Assembly (NCBI GenBank): GCA_900708905.1 | Contig: CAADRB010000055.1 | Coordinates: forward strand, 108,235 to 172,234 | From: Hymenolepis diminuta | Taxonomy: Eukaryota > Platyhelminthes > Cestoda > Cyclophyllidea > Hymenolepididae | Length of the DNA: 64,000 nucleotides | Reading direction: 5' to 3' | Shown: positions 23,631 to 34,928 of the stretch, one piece after another | Layout: each line of letters opens with the position of its first letter | Numbering within the stretch: position 1 is the stretch's first letter | The notes under the pieces: generated by a model | Told to the model about the DNA's origin: nothing | What the model saw: the letters and a program-made list of their open reading frames with translations, nothing else | Database searches by the model: none | Program-made: the position numbers and the translations under genes

Positions 23631-24671
23631 ATGAGGTAGGTTGTATCAGATTGGGAGTTTAGATGTTTTCGTATTAAACATGTTTTTATATAAGCTTTAC
23701 AAAAATCCTCTTTTTGCAGCAATCTGCGTTGTCAAAAGCGGCTCGCAGCCGCCGTTTTAGGCTGTGGTGAAAAGAAGATTTGGCTTGATCCCAATGAAAA
23801 TTCTACCATTGCATCCGCCAACTCTCGTAAATTGATCCGGAAATTGTATAAGGATAATTTGATTATCCGTAAACCCGTTACTGTTCATTCTCGCTTCCGG
23901 GCAAGGCGTCAGCTTATTGCTCGCCGTCTTGGTCGTCATACAGGCATTGGTAAAAGGAAGGGTACCGCTGATGCTCGTATGCCTCAAAAGGTTTTGTGGA
24001 TGCGGAGAATGCGTGTTCTTCGTCGTCTTCTGAAGCGATACCGAGCTTCTCACAAAATCGACAAGCATCTGTAAGTGTCTATGTTGTCACAATCTAAGTT
24101 CACTTCTTTGTTACGCAAATTATCACAACTTTCTATTAGGTACCACTTCCTGTATCAGCAATGTAAAGGTAACATCTTTAAGAACAAGCGCGTTCTTATT
24201 GATCACATTCACAAGAAAAAGGCTGAACGTGTTCGTGCCAAGCAGTTGAATGACCAAGCTGAAGCTATGCGTCAACGTAAACGTGAAGCTAAGGTTCGTC
24301 GTGAAGAGCGCTTGGTTGAACGTAGGAAGAAGTTGCTTATGGGAGCTGCCACTCCTGCTCCTCTTCCCAAACCAGAAGAGAAGCCGTCTAATGAAGCTCC
24401 TAAGATTGAAACACCAAAGGTTGCTACACCAGTTACCAAGAAGCAAGATGTCAAAAAGGCCGAGGCTCCCAAAGCTGAAAAGAAGGCTCCTGAGGCTTCT
24501 AAGCCTGAAGCTAAGAAGCCTACCGCTCCTGAGCCGTCAAAGAAGGCCCCAAAGGAAGAGGAGAAGAAGGTTGCTGCACCCCCAAAACCGACTAAGACTG
24601 CGAAGACTCCTGCTCCACCACCGAAAATACCTACAACTGCCGCACCTAAATCAAAGTCAGCTAAAAAGTAA
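23631..24671 (+). CDS. RPL19: Large-subunit ribosomal protein L19 (eL19)
   Basis: Three coding exons join in phase: 23631-23635 (only ATGAG), 23720-24070 and 24140-24671, giving 295 aa. The product starts M-S-N-L-R and continues [43 protein letters not shown] and [20 protein letters not shown], which is unmistakably eL19 of the 60S subunit. The conserved part ends near residue 190, the usual family length. It is followed by about 100 extra residues of Lys/Ala/Pro/Glu repeats (for example [20 protein letters not shown]) ending PKSKSAKK. A first exon carrying just the start codon and two bases is typical of ribosomal protein genes. Upstream AG sites (for example after 'ttgttttacgcag', 23595) could serve a 5' UTR intron or a trans-spliced leader. 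ATTAAA lies nine bases after the stop. Confidence 0.96.
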
Positions 24672-24679
24672 CTTTGTCG

Positions 24680-24685
24680 ATTAAA
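24680..24685 (+). terminator. Polyadenylation signal ATTAAA of RPL19
   Basis: ATTAAA nine bases beyond the TAA at 24669-24671, followed by T/G-rich sequence (24697-24735). It predicts a very short 3' UTR, usual for a highly expressed ribosomal protein gene. Confidence 0.6.
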
Positions 24686-24734
24686 TACACGGTCATTTGT
24701 AAATGGATTTGCGCTTTTTTATTTGGGTTTTTTT

Positions 24735-26670
24735 CGGGGTCTCTACCAATTTGTTGTTGCTGCGGTAAAAATTAAGGTTGCTTCACTGTTTTTCGTGTTT
24801 AGTGTCTAATAGCTGCAGAGATTTTTTAGTTAAATGTATAGTTTTTTGTATTGCTTTAAAATGTAGCCGTCTATTTGTAAATGATTTTTGTTGCGTTGTT
24901 TAACTATGGCTGATTGCTTTATCGGTCGTTTAATCGGCCGTATGTGATAAAGTTCGTTGTTTCTCCAGTACATATGGGGGACAATTATCAGAAATTTTTG
25001 TTTTTTCATTGTTCATATTAGTATTAGTACTTTGAGTTTAATGTTGATTTCAGGTCGGGGTTTTCATTCTGACAGGTTGCTTTTCGATTGATCGTAATTG
25101 TTTCATCTTGGGAAACCGGAAGTGTTGTTGTCAGATGTTAATGCTTGGAGATGAATTGTTCTGATCGTTTCCACTACTTTCGAGCTGAAATCACCATTGG
25201 GGTATTTGTCGCATAAGGATGGTTTTTATTATTTGCGGCATTACTTACAAATAACAGTAGAGTAATAATTTTGTTTAACTTATCGAATTGTCACTGTATT
25301 TTTGAAGTCACGGTGTGGGGAAACAGTCAGTTTTGCACAATAAGTTGTATTTTTGAATTAAGGGTTTGTGGCGAATGGGCGAGCCCATTAACGATTATAG
25401 CTTTGTTTGACAATCCCAACACTTGCCTAAATTCGCTTATCAATTTGGACCTGCATGACTATCCTAACTCACCACTTTCTGGGTTAGCTTTTTTCAGAGA
25501 AATTAAGCGAATAATGATGAGGTAAGAGGAAATACGGAATAAGTTAAAAAATTAGTATAGGACATGCGGTACTGCTACATGCTTAAATGCTTTACTTTTC
25601 ACTTTATATCGTACCAAGTGTTAATGGGCCTTTCTGAAGTGTAAACCATCAAGCGCGTTGCTACTGAGGAGTTGGAAGTAGATTAAGCCAGGTAGTCAGT
25701 AGCATGCCGAAATTTACTATGTTTTATGCTTCCTTCTAGTCAGAGTGGTAGTGGTCATTAGGGCAAAGTGGTTATTTCCTCTCGCTTTTTTTGGTCCATA
25801 TTTCTTATTCTTATTGATTTTTATGCCCTTTAGCACTGTCTATAAAGGTTATCTTTTGTAATTTAATGACTATGTGCATGAGATTTAAGTTTCAATTTGG
25901 CGTTCAGTGGTTTTTTATCATTTGATAGCGTTTTGGTTTTCTTGGTATTTATCGGATAATGAGATTTACCATGGTGTCGGTTTCTTCTGTCAGTCCGACG
26001 GACTGAGAATTTTGGATCGTTCATCAACTATTTTATGACATTGGTAAAACTAGCAATTTTCTGTTGATGTTAAAGTGTATATCACTACACTTATTGCATC
26101 ATATTCTAGGAGTAGTTCCATTACTAATGATGAAGTATGCATTTTGGATACGCTGGGTCTAATCTTACACTGTTCACGTAATTGATGCCATATAATGAAA
26201 AGGTATCTACTTTCAATTAATAGTAGTGCTTAATTACATTGGTATTTTTCCGGCTTAATGTGGTGTTTCGCAAGTTACAGATGTTAAAATATTTTATTTT
26301 TGAAACTAGTTAGGTGCATTTATCTTTCAATCGGAACATCAAAGTCCCACAATTATTGATTTACACTTCTTTATAATTAAAAGAAATATTTATCAGTCAT
26401 ACCGGAATCTCACTGAGGGGAAACTCACATTCTTTCATCTCCAACTTAACCAGCGTTAATTCGTACAATTGGTCATGTTGTTCAGTGGATTTGTTCTGAT
26501 TAATTTCGAATCCGTGGTCTCTGACTTTAATCGCTACATCACAGGCATAAATTAGTCTAACATTTTTCTGGATCCAAAATACAGACTGTTTGAGTCAATT
26601 TAAATTCTAAATATTCTATATATCCTTAAAGAAGTATGGTTGAAATCGTATTCTAATTCACAAGTGATTT
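24735..26670. other. Intergenic, no gene recognised
   Basis: T-rich on the plus strand just after RPL19, then ordinary AT-rich sequence. The frame at 25271-25525 has no family character or splice support. Confidence 0.5.
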
Positions 26671-26679
26671 ACGTAGTAG

Positions 26680-27000
26680 TATAAAAGCAGGACAGAGTGA
26701 CGGTGAATCAAATTGGACCCCAGATTGTAGTATAAGTGGCACATGCGGTGACCGCCGTAATGAATTAGAATAGTTTGTACTTATGATCTCGTCCGTCCGT
26801 CAGAATGGCGGTATTATTTAGTCACTCAGTCATCTTCTACGTCTTGGCGCATAAGATTAGCCTGCTATCGCCTAAGGGACTGAGGCTACTGTCGGGGAGT
26901 CCAAATAAGAGGTCAACGACACAGACTGTAAGGGGGTTCTGATGTACTCGCGCTTGTATTCCATTACTTTATGTACATTTTCTCCTATAAACTCCCCTTC
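26680..27000 (+). repeat. GC-richer, possibly LTR-like stretch
   Basis: Starts with a TATA-like 'tataaaagcaggacagagtg' and continues through unusually GC-rich sequence ('ggtgaccgccgtaatgaatt', 'gtcggggagtccaaataaga') to about 27000. A small ORF begins 110 bases further on. The order TATA, GC-rich leader, ORF suggests a promoter or solo LTR, but no second copy or terminal TG..CA pair was found. Confidence 0.2.
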
Positions 27001-27110
27001 TACTCAGGCCACTTAAAATAAAATTAAACCGGAACTCATCGACTTATATTATAATTTTGGTGAATTTATTTAATATATTTTTTTGACAAATAATATAAAA
27101 GCATTAGAGT

Positions 27111-27251
27111 ATGGACGACGAAATTGCATCGATTAGAAAAAAAAAGTCGGTATTAATGCGAACGCATCTGCGTTTGATGAGAACGTATCCAGACGTGCGA
27201 GTGGATGAAGAGAATCGATCAGTAATTTATATCGCTCAAATTTTAGAATGA
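27111..27251 (+). CDS. 46-residue ORF, unassigned
   Basis: ATG to TGA encodes MDDEIASIRKKKSVLMRTHL, then RLMRTYPDVRVDEENRSVIY and IAQILE. The charge pattern is that of a real amphipathic helix, not random AT-rich sequence. A 'tataaaagcattagagt' word stands directly before the ATG. It might be a micro-protein, a first coding exon, or the start of a BEL/Pao-type gag. I could not choose between these. Confidence 0.25.
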   Translation: MDDEIASIRKKKSVLMRTHLRLMRTYPDVRVDEENRSVIYIAQILE

Positions 27252-29628
27252 ATCTTTTAATGTTAGTTACATATGGTTAAAATAGACTTCAGTAAATCAG
27301 TTCCTGCTCTACCTTCTCTTTGTAGCGTATTACTTTAATTATAGACACGGAAAAGTCTATTGTAAAGTATTTGTCCACCACACAAACTAGAGCTGGCAAA
27401 AATTTATCTAATATCAATAACTGAACATCTCTTATTAACGAAAACCCTCAGTTATCTCACCTGATTGATTTAGAACTTTATATCAACTAAGAGATCTCTT
27501 CATCTCCCAACTTCTGCAAAAGTTTAAGTCATTTGAGAACTTGAAAAGTGCTCTATTAGTAATCTCAAATCCTAACAAATTTCTTAATTATTAATTTGAA
27601 TTCCATCCCAGTTTTGTGGCCAATTTATTTCCACACAGAACATGATTTTGGAATGTATAACTTGTCCCTATCTTTTGCTTTCACATAGTTTTTTATACCA
27701 ATGGGAGGGATTCCCTTCCTTTTTCCGCTAACGTAATCTGTTCTGAATTTGTTAAAATCTGTCCGCTTTTACGTTGGCTGTACTGTCACATTAGTATGCA
27801 GCAGACAAATTTAATCACGTCTAAAACTGACGCAATCGATGGCAGAAGTCAATCAATTAAGCAATTAATAATCTCACAATTTTGAGGCTTTGAGAATCAA
27901 CTGGGATTTTATTAATTGCTTACTGCACGTTGGCATGCGAATAAGATTAAAATTCGTAAAACTATGAGATTATTTAGTTTGAAAATTAATCCATAATCCA
28001 TTTGAGAGAATTTGGTTTATTGCGGATATGTTTTCATATAACTTCAAGGGTGATTTCCAAGAATGCGATGAATATTGCTCACAGGGATATTAAGACAAAT
28101 ATCATTTGTCCATCTATTACACTAAAGATGGGCTTTTTCAATTGAAAGACGAAATATTATTAGCAAACTGGCTTATAAAGACGGTTCAATTTTGATTTTA
28201 GGGTGTACCAAATCGTTTATTCATTAAATTTATTTCTATGTGGGAGATATTCATACCGATTTTATTCAAATCTTTTGTTAGGGCGGTTCCTTAAACCCTT
28301 ATTTCAGAAAAAACAAACCAGTAGCGAAGTAAATATCGAAAAAAAGTTTGTTGCAAAGTACAATTATTTCAACAGTGATGCAAGTCAGGAAACCTATTTT
28401 CTATCATAATGATCTAGGTGCACAGTAAATATTATTAGTGTAAACATCTGAGAGATCGAAATTAGGCGAAGTTAGCAATCTTGCCAGCCAGTACATAAGC
28501 ACATATCATCACGCTGACTAACATGGGCGCAGAGTGGACCATTAAGAAGTTTGGAAGAGACGTGCAGCTACAGCCCTATACTACTTTAAAAGGAAGTGGC
28601 CATTGTAGTATAATGGTTATTACCTCTTATCTTTGTATCCCTTAATGATTCTTGGTCCATCTTTCTATTTTTTAAAATCTTATCGAAGTTTATAATCTAT
28701 CATTCTGTATTGTCTTATCAGTAAAAAGATAAGGAATTTGTCTAGGCCAATTGTCTAGATATACAGAGTGGAATATACGGGGTGCGTAGGGCATCTAAGG
28801 ACACCTTATGCACTTTTAGAAAAATAGAAAATAAAACTGCTAATGGGTGAAACTTATGATTTCTTATAACAAAATAAATAAGCATAATATTAACCTGGGC
28901 TTTATTCTATATATCCTCCTTCGACTTCTATCACCAACTCAATTCAAGTCCGAAAGCGACTGATTGAAAGCTTATATGTGGTCGTCTTTGCTGATGTCCT
29001 CCATTGCTCGGGCTATTGCTATCATCAGAGAGGAGAATTGGTGTTATGAAAGTGCTTATTAATTTCCTTTTCAACCACGCTCCGTCCCGTCCCGCTCCGT
29101 CACACTCGTAACAATTGAAAGGATTAGGATCTGGTGATTTAGGAGACGGCTATAAGTTTGGTGCAGCGTGATGATGAAAATTCTCCGCCATCCGATCCTG
29201 TGATTTGAGAGCCTCATGGGATGGAGTCGGGTCTTGTTGGAAGACATAAGGGAGTCTTCCATTGGCTACGCTGTCTGTGCAAGGTGGCTTAACAAGAATG
29301 GTTTGAAGAGGCTCGACATAGGTCTCTGCGTCTACACCTGCGTCTGCACCTGCATCTGCATTGACTCTAAGGTCCTGTGGAAAAATTGGGGAGCCGTGAT
29401 GTGTCCTTCGCAACACAGAAAACCATCACTGTTGGTGGAAACTTCGTGTGCATGCATAGGAGTTGGAACTTCAGTGGGGTCCGCCCGAGCATAGCCACCT
29501 ATCACTTCATGGATTGACCTTTTGATCCTGGTGGAAGTTTATTTGGTTGGAGAAAAACCAAAGACACTCCTGTTCATCTAGGTGCTTCAATTCATTTAAG
29601 AGTCATTTTGCACCCATTAAACGATTCC

Positions 29629-29678
29629 NNNNNNNNNNNNNNNNNNNNNNNNNNNNNNNNNNNNNNNNNNNNNNNNNN
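29629..29678. other. Assembly gap (50 N)
   Basis: A run of 50 N inside the mariner transposase relic, between the LGCKSHVLR block and the LNELKH block. The family order suggests that only a few tens of bases are missing, so the 50 N are probably a placeholder and not a measured length. Confidence 0.95.
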
Positions 29679-29859
29679 TGACGACCTCACCTAAGAACGT
29701 GTGATTTGCACCCGAGGTGTTGATGAAGAACATTCCTTGTATATGATTGTGCCTTCAGACACTTGAAGATGTTTGACAAAGTGTTGCACATTGACTTCCC
29801 ACGATTTTCATACATCATGCTGTGCCAAGCCGTGCACTCTTCTAATAAACTCAGGTGTA

Positions 29860-29880
29860 GTGAGTGAGTGAGTGAGTGAG
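29860..29880. repeat. (TGAG)5 microsatellite
   Basis: Five tandem TGAG units, inside the N-terminal part of the mariner relic. Confidence 0.9.
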
Positions 29881-30182
29881 CAGAGCGTTGACAATGCTCT
29901 ATTATCTTTCTCGTGGCGGCCAATCATCTCCATTGTTTTCATTCAGCAGCTCTTTTCTAACTTTGCAAACGGAAGATCTGGGGACTTTTAGAAATCTTGG
30001 AATAGCTGAATTCCCTGTATTTCGCTTTTATCGACACTATTACACAGCGTGTCTTTCCATTTCATTAGGTATAGTAGTATCTGCTATGAGATCTTTTGAT
30101 ACAAAAATACATTAATTATTATCGAGTTAGTTTATATTACAAAAATATAAGTGTCCTCAGTTATCTTATGCACTCCGCATTT

Positions 30183-33100
30183 CAGCAGGTGGTCATTGAA
30201 AAATTACTAATCCTCTTCAAATAGGTTTAGCAGGAGAGAGAGTTTAATAAATAAATAAAAAGAAAGGCGAAAGCTCCTATCCTTATGGTTTATTATAATT
30301 ATAATATTTTGGTCTAAAGCTCTACTTTGCCAGTCTCATCTACTCGTAAAACTGCAGGAAGATACAGATGCACCAAAATGGCATGACCAACTATTCAGTA
30401 AGTTAAAATGTTGAATAAGCCTTCATTCAGAAGCTTAGAGATCAAATCATGAAATATTTGTATATTAAAATTTAAACCGTAGTTCCTAAAAAGAAAGTGG
30501 GGTCTCAATGATCTCAGAATTTATATAAATAAAGGTAGACTTTTCATTTCGTGATTTCATTATAGTTACCTTTTCGACACCCGTTACATCACAAGTTGGA
30601 CATTTTGCTATTTTATTTGTTTTAATGATATCCTTTGATTAAAATTTTATGGTCTACATGACTAAAAGTATTTTCTAAATGAGACACTGCCTTAGAGCTA
30701 CAAAATTTTTGCCCTCTTCCTACTCAGTTTACGAATCCGGTGGTCACTGTATTCACAGTATTGGCTAAATGAGCACCCAACATTTTTCTTTGGCAACATT
30801 ATCTATGTAATTGCCGACGTAACATTATATCAAATTTCCCGTATTTAGTTATTTGAGAGTGAGTTTTAGAATTCGGCCACAAACGAATAACTATATTGAG
30901 TGTTGTCTTATGCCCATATTACGTTTTTCTTTTATTTGCCATTACGACATATTACTTATTCAACGCAAATCTCTTGTTTATTATTGTTACAGTAAGTCGA
31001 ATTACCTGCGATCCCAAAATAGGGGGTTGAGTAAATCCCTCGCTTAGCCATACATGAAGCATTTTACCCATATGAGATCGCACAGTCCTGTTAATTCAAC
31101 AAGATCTATGTGCAACTATGGGTCTCGGTGATACTTAATATTATTTATTATGAACTGAGTATACGATTCCCAGCCATACACGGGATATTAACTTTCTCAT
31201 AAAATTCAATGAATTGAATTTTATGTAAGTATCGGATGAATCGAAAATCCATAAATAAATAAAATACAACATTATATATAAGTATACATATAGAATCATA
31301 GAAAAGTTCAATGTGCTTGCAAAGTCATATAAAGCTAATAAAGGATAAAACTGCATGATCAATATTAAAAATTACCACATAAATCAATCAGAATTTACTT
31401 CTAATTAATCAGAATCCAGATGGCTTTTAACTTGACATAAAAGTGATTCTTTGCCATTCCTCTTCATTTCAGGCGAAGTCAGACGGCAATTTTACTCTAA
31501 GCTCCTGTCTGATCTGGGAAAAAATATGTACAATATTAATTTCGAAGTAACAAATGGCTAACAAATACACAAATAACTATGTTCACCCTAGGTTTAATTA
31601 GTTTAACTAACATTTTGGGAAACTTTAAATGCTCACTTTATAATAAGAATGAAATAGCCTAAAGAGTCTTCTCGCCACACCTGGGTGTTAATAAAATTAA
31701 GGACAGCTTGTGAGAAAGTTGATCTCCTGATTTTAACATTTACACGAACTGTCCTAATTTCTTATCGATCTAACTTTGAACCAGGTTAAACTCACTAACC
31801 CACTTCTCATGCATAATGCAAATCTGAGGTAAGACTAAATAAGCTGAATATGTAAAACCAAATTGATTAAATGTTCTCAACTTGTGGATTAGAATAAGTG
31901 ATGTACTCCTATGTAATCCTAAACTGGAATTCTGTAAAATTCTACTTAGCTTTAACTATCCATTTCAACTCTCCTTCATGTTGCTTCATAAGCTATTAAG
32001 ATCTAATGGATGGTTGAGGTCTGTGATACTTAAAATAGCTGTAAGGATTATTTTCTTCTTAATTTATGGAAAAATTCTGATTAGATTTGCTTCTTAATCA
32101 AAGTTTTTAATTACCTGATTATTCTGGAGCCTAAAAATGGAGATTGTAATTTTAAAAGTTAAGTTTATCAACTTATTTAACACATCTTCTTCAATAATAA
32201 CCTTACTTTTGTTTGAAGGAAGTTAAAAGGAACCAGTCATTGAATTGGAAACATTTATTGAAGTTCTTATGCAGATTTTAAAGAATTATTTCAACTGCTC
32301 TGTGAATTTTAAACCAATACAAAATGAAGACAAATTAGAAAGACATACTACATTTTCTGGATTTCACTCTTTAATGCAGTATGTTATCATTTATTTATTT
32401 AGGTTCCAAAAACATTTCTTGACACTTATGATTGCTAATAAATAAGCCTTAGTTGACAGTGATTGATGATTTCATTCTTGGTCTCTTCTCATCAACCATC
32501 AAGGTTAAAACTCCACATTAAAATAGTGTAAGGGATTTAGGGTCACGATCTAATTCGCCATCTAAATCCTTAACATACTTCATGGTTAATAGATCGATTA
32601 TCAAAGAGGTATTTGTCACAAATAAACCGATATCTCGTCCTTATATAGAATTAGTATCCATCTCATCCGTATTCCTTTTTAACAATCAATCCATAAAAAT
32701 CGAATCTCATTACTAAAGCGCCATATTAAAAGGTTTGGAATATTAGTAAAACAAAGGCAGAGATGAAGATACTGATTGGGAGGACGAAGATGAGAAAATA
32801 TAACTGTTACTGAAATTAGCATAATCCTTCTTCCACGAATTTCCCATCCCTTAAAATCACTTAATTCAATTTTTCAAAAAAATTATCTGATAAGAGAAAA
32901 GTGCTCATTATGAGAAAATTTCGTTAATTCTCAGATGTTTAGTACAAAATAATATAATCTAAAAATTTACTTGTCGTCTAACATCTAAATTTGGACTACT
33001 TTTCTATCTATTTATCTATCTATCTATCTATCTATCTATCAAAATACTAATTTCTCAATTGAAAATGAAGCAGTTTCATCAACAAAATCGGTTTTCTATT

Positions 33101-33480
33101 TAGCACAAAGATAACTTTCCTGATCAATTCCCTTCATATCTCTATCTTGAAACCTTCCCTATGACCTAATTATATCAATTAAATTTGGTAGTGCTGTTGG
33201 TTGACTAATCCAATAATTTAAAGAAATAAATACCCATATACAAAACGCTAGAGGATCTATAACTTCCAATATCTCGGATTTTGAGCATCTCGTCAATTCA
33301 AATTTGCATCTTCCCTCAATTATGCCACCTAAGCCTGCATTTGTTCTACTGATATTTATTAATAAGAGAGAAGACAACATGGTAAGTAGCCTCTTTACAT
33401 CATCAGAGTCTGGGAGTTAAAACCCTATGAGAGGAACTTTGTTAAGAATTGAGAGCAGTATTTATATGTTTAATTTATAA
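30183..33480. other. Intergenic, no gene recognised
   Basis: AT-rich sequence with unsupported short frames on both strands. It includes the (TATC)n microsatellite at 33004-33040. Confidence 0.5.
33004..33040. repeat. (TATC)n microsatellite
   Basis: About nine TATC units, with one interrupted unit (tatttatc) near the start. Confidence 0.95.
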
Positions 33481-33489
33481 TTTTGTCGA

Positions 33490-33670
33490 TGGCTTTCCAC
33501 ATGTTCTAAAGACTAATTTTCAGCTAGAGATAATCCAATAGCAGCTAAATGACACAAGAAAATAGGCTTATCAGTCTAGATCCAAGTTACTACAGGAGAA
33601 AGATAAATAGCCCTGACTTATGCCTGGTTATTAAACTTTTACAAACTCGACACCCGGATGTAAATTAAAC
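33490..33670 (+). repeat. Diverged direct repeat, left copy
   Basis: Shares with 34555-34690 the ordered words 'ttctaaagac', 'attttcagcta', 'agctaaatg' and 'cccttgactc/ccctgactta'. The copies are about 1.06 kb apart in the same orientation. Family unknown. Confidence 0.5.
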
Positions 33671-34554
33671 AAACCTTTGATCAGTTACACGACGTGTCTG
33701 TATATCAAGTTCTTATCCTAGTAAGGCTTGAATTTTGTTCAATGGAGTTAAAAACAAAACCAAATTCATATTTAGCAATTTGTTTAGTTCCAAGCTGATT
33801 TCACATGTAATTTCAGCGCATATTTCTTTACATTCAATGCATAAAATATTGCAATTTATAGTAAACAATCCATAATCTGGTTTCATTAAATTAATATACA
33901 CAGCGTTGCGTAAGTCTATTAAATCAAACGAATTCTTCTCAATCCAACCTCATTTTGAAACTTAACCATGTTCTAAGCCAAGACTTGCTGTTTCGGCGAT
34001 TTAAAACCATAGATAAAAGTGCTAAACAGTCAGACGATTAAAAAACTTCCTATATGTTGTTTTCTATATAGTTTGGTCCCTAAACACAATTTTTCTGTTG
34101 TCGGCTGAAAAGGTCAAATTTTACTCTGCTTTACGTGTAAAAGCAACCTTCACGGAACATTGTTCAAAAAAGCGAACAACGTTTGAATGCCTTATCATGC
34201 TACAATTTTAAATTTTTTGGCAATTAATGCGATTCGTTAATAGGAAGTCCAATAAATTACGAAAGAACAGGAGCATCAAAAAGCTATTGAGAGTAGTCAA
34301 GTCCAAGAGTCGTCATTCGGATTCGAGTCGTGTTTACTGTGTAGTTAAAGTTCCTAAATTCAAATCTCATGATTCGCTCTGTGGCTAAGAATAAATTCTC
34401 ATTTACGATGACCAATGCTTATTGATCGATTTCCTAAAAATGATTGCTGATCTTGTAAGTTTAACTAAATCTTTCCTCCAACGGTTAAGAGGGAAACAAC
34501 TGACTGTATGTGATATCAAGCAGCACTGAACCTTCTTATTGGTAACCGTACCAA

Positions 34555-34690
34555 TGATTTTCTACGTATTCTAAAGACCGATTTTCAGCTAAAATTGAAA
34601 AATAGCTAAATGGCTCAATACATAATTTCCACTAGATACAAGCAATTACCACCCTTGACTCAATCTAACAGCCAAGCTTCTCGATACCTT
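34555..34690 (+). repeat. Diverged direct repeat, right copy
   Basis: Partner of 33490-33670. It reads 'tattctaaagaccgattttc' followed by 'agctaaaattgaaaaatagc', where the left copy reads 'gttctaaagactaattttca'. Confidence 0.5.
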
Positions 34691-34928
34691 CAAATACTTC
34701 CAATTTTTAGACAAAAAAAGACTTTTTGTTTCCATAATTGGTATTCATACGCACTATCAATGAAACAATAGTGAGCCACCATACGCATACACAACGATAT
34801 TGACGTGGCCAAAGGATAAGGGGAAGGAGGTGATAAAGGGAAAAAGAAGAGATAGAAGATAACAAAACAAGCACACAGACAAGATAGTGATACATATCTA
34901 ATATAGTGTGTGAGATTCAAATGCGCCA

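Larger units (their letters stand above)
28902..30060 (-). pseudogene. mariner transposase pseudogene
   Basis: Read leftward across frames, the order is that of a mariner transposase. The helix-turn-helix part has FLKVPRSSVCKVRKELL, then KHLQVSEGTI and LGCKSHVLR. After the gap come LNELKHLDEQECLWFFS, NFHQDQKVN and LRVNADAGADAG, followed by LPYVFQQDPTPSHEALKSQD, MAENFHHHAAPNL, a stop, KSPDPNPFNCYE, VVEKEINKHFHNT and, after a frame change, IEVEGGYIE with a stop at 28904-28902. The catalytic region is broken: the first acidic position reads SNQ, stops and frameshifts interrupt the frame, and a short tandem expansion (ADAGADAGVDAE) is inserted. It cannot encode an active enzyme. Confidence 0.82.
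28774..30182 (-). mobile_element. Degraded mariner element with inverted ends
   Basis: The left end (28774-28812: tatacggggtgcgtagggca, then tctaaggacacctta) is matched, inverted and diverged, at the right end (about 30146-30180: tataagtgtcctcagttatc, then ttatgcactccgcat). The 1.4 kb between them is a usual mariner length. A minus-strand transposase relic fills the interior. TA dinucleotides flank the left end. The assembly gap at 29629-29678 lies inside the element. Confidence 0.78.

Noticed and set aside
24250..24684. Long open frame overlapping RPL19 exon 3 in another frame
   Set aside because: It is the +1 shadow of the Lys/Ala/Pro-rich tail; the RPL19 frame is established by homology, splice phases and the stop.
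28595..28690. tRNA-like word 'tagtataatggttattacct'
   Set aside because: No B box or cloverleaf follows, and the downstream sequence is plain AT-rich; a weak match near 25750 is not convincing as a repeat.
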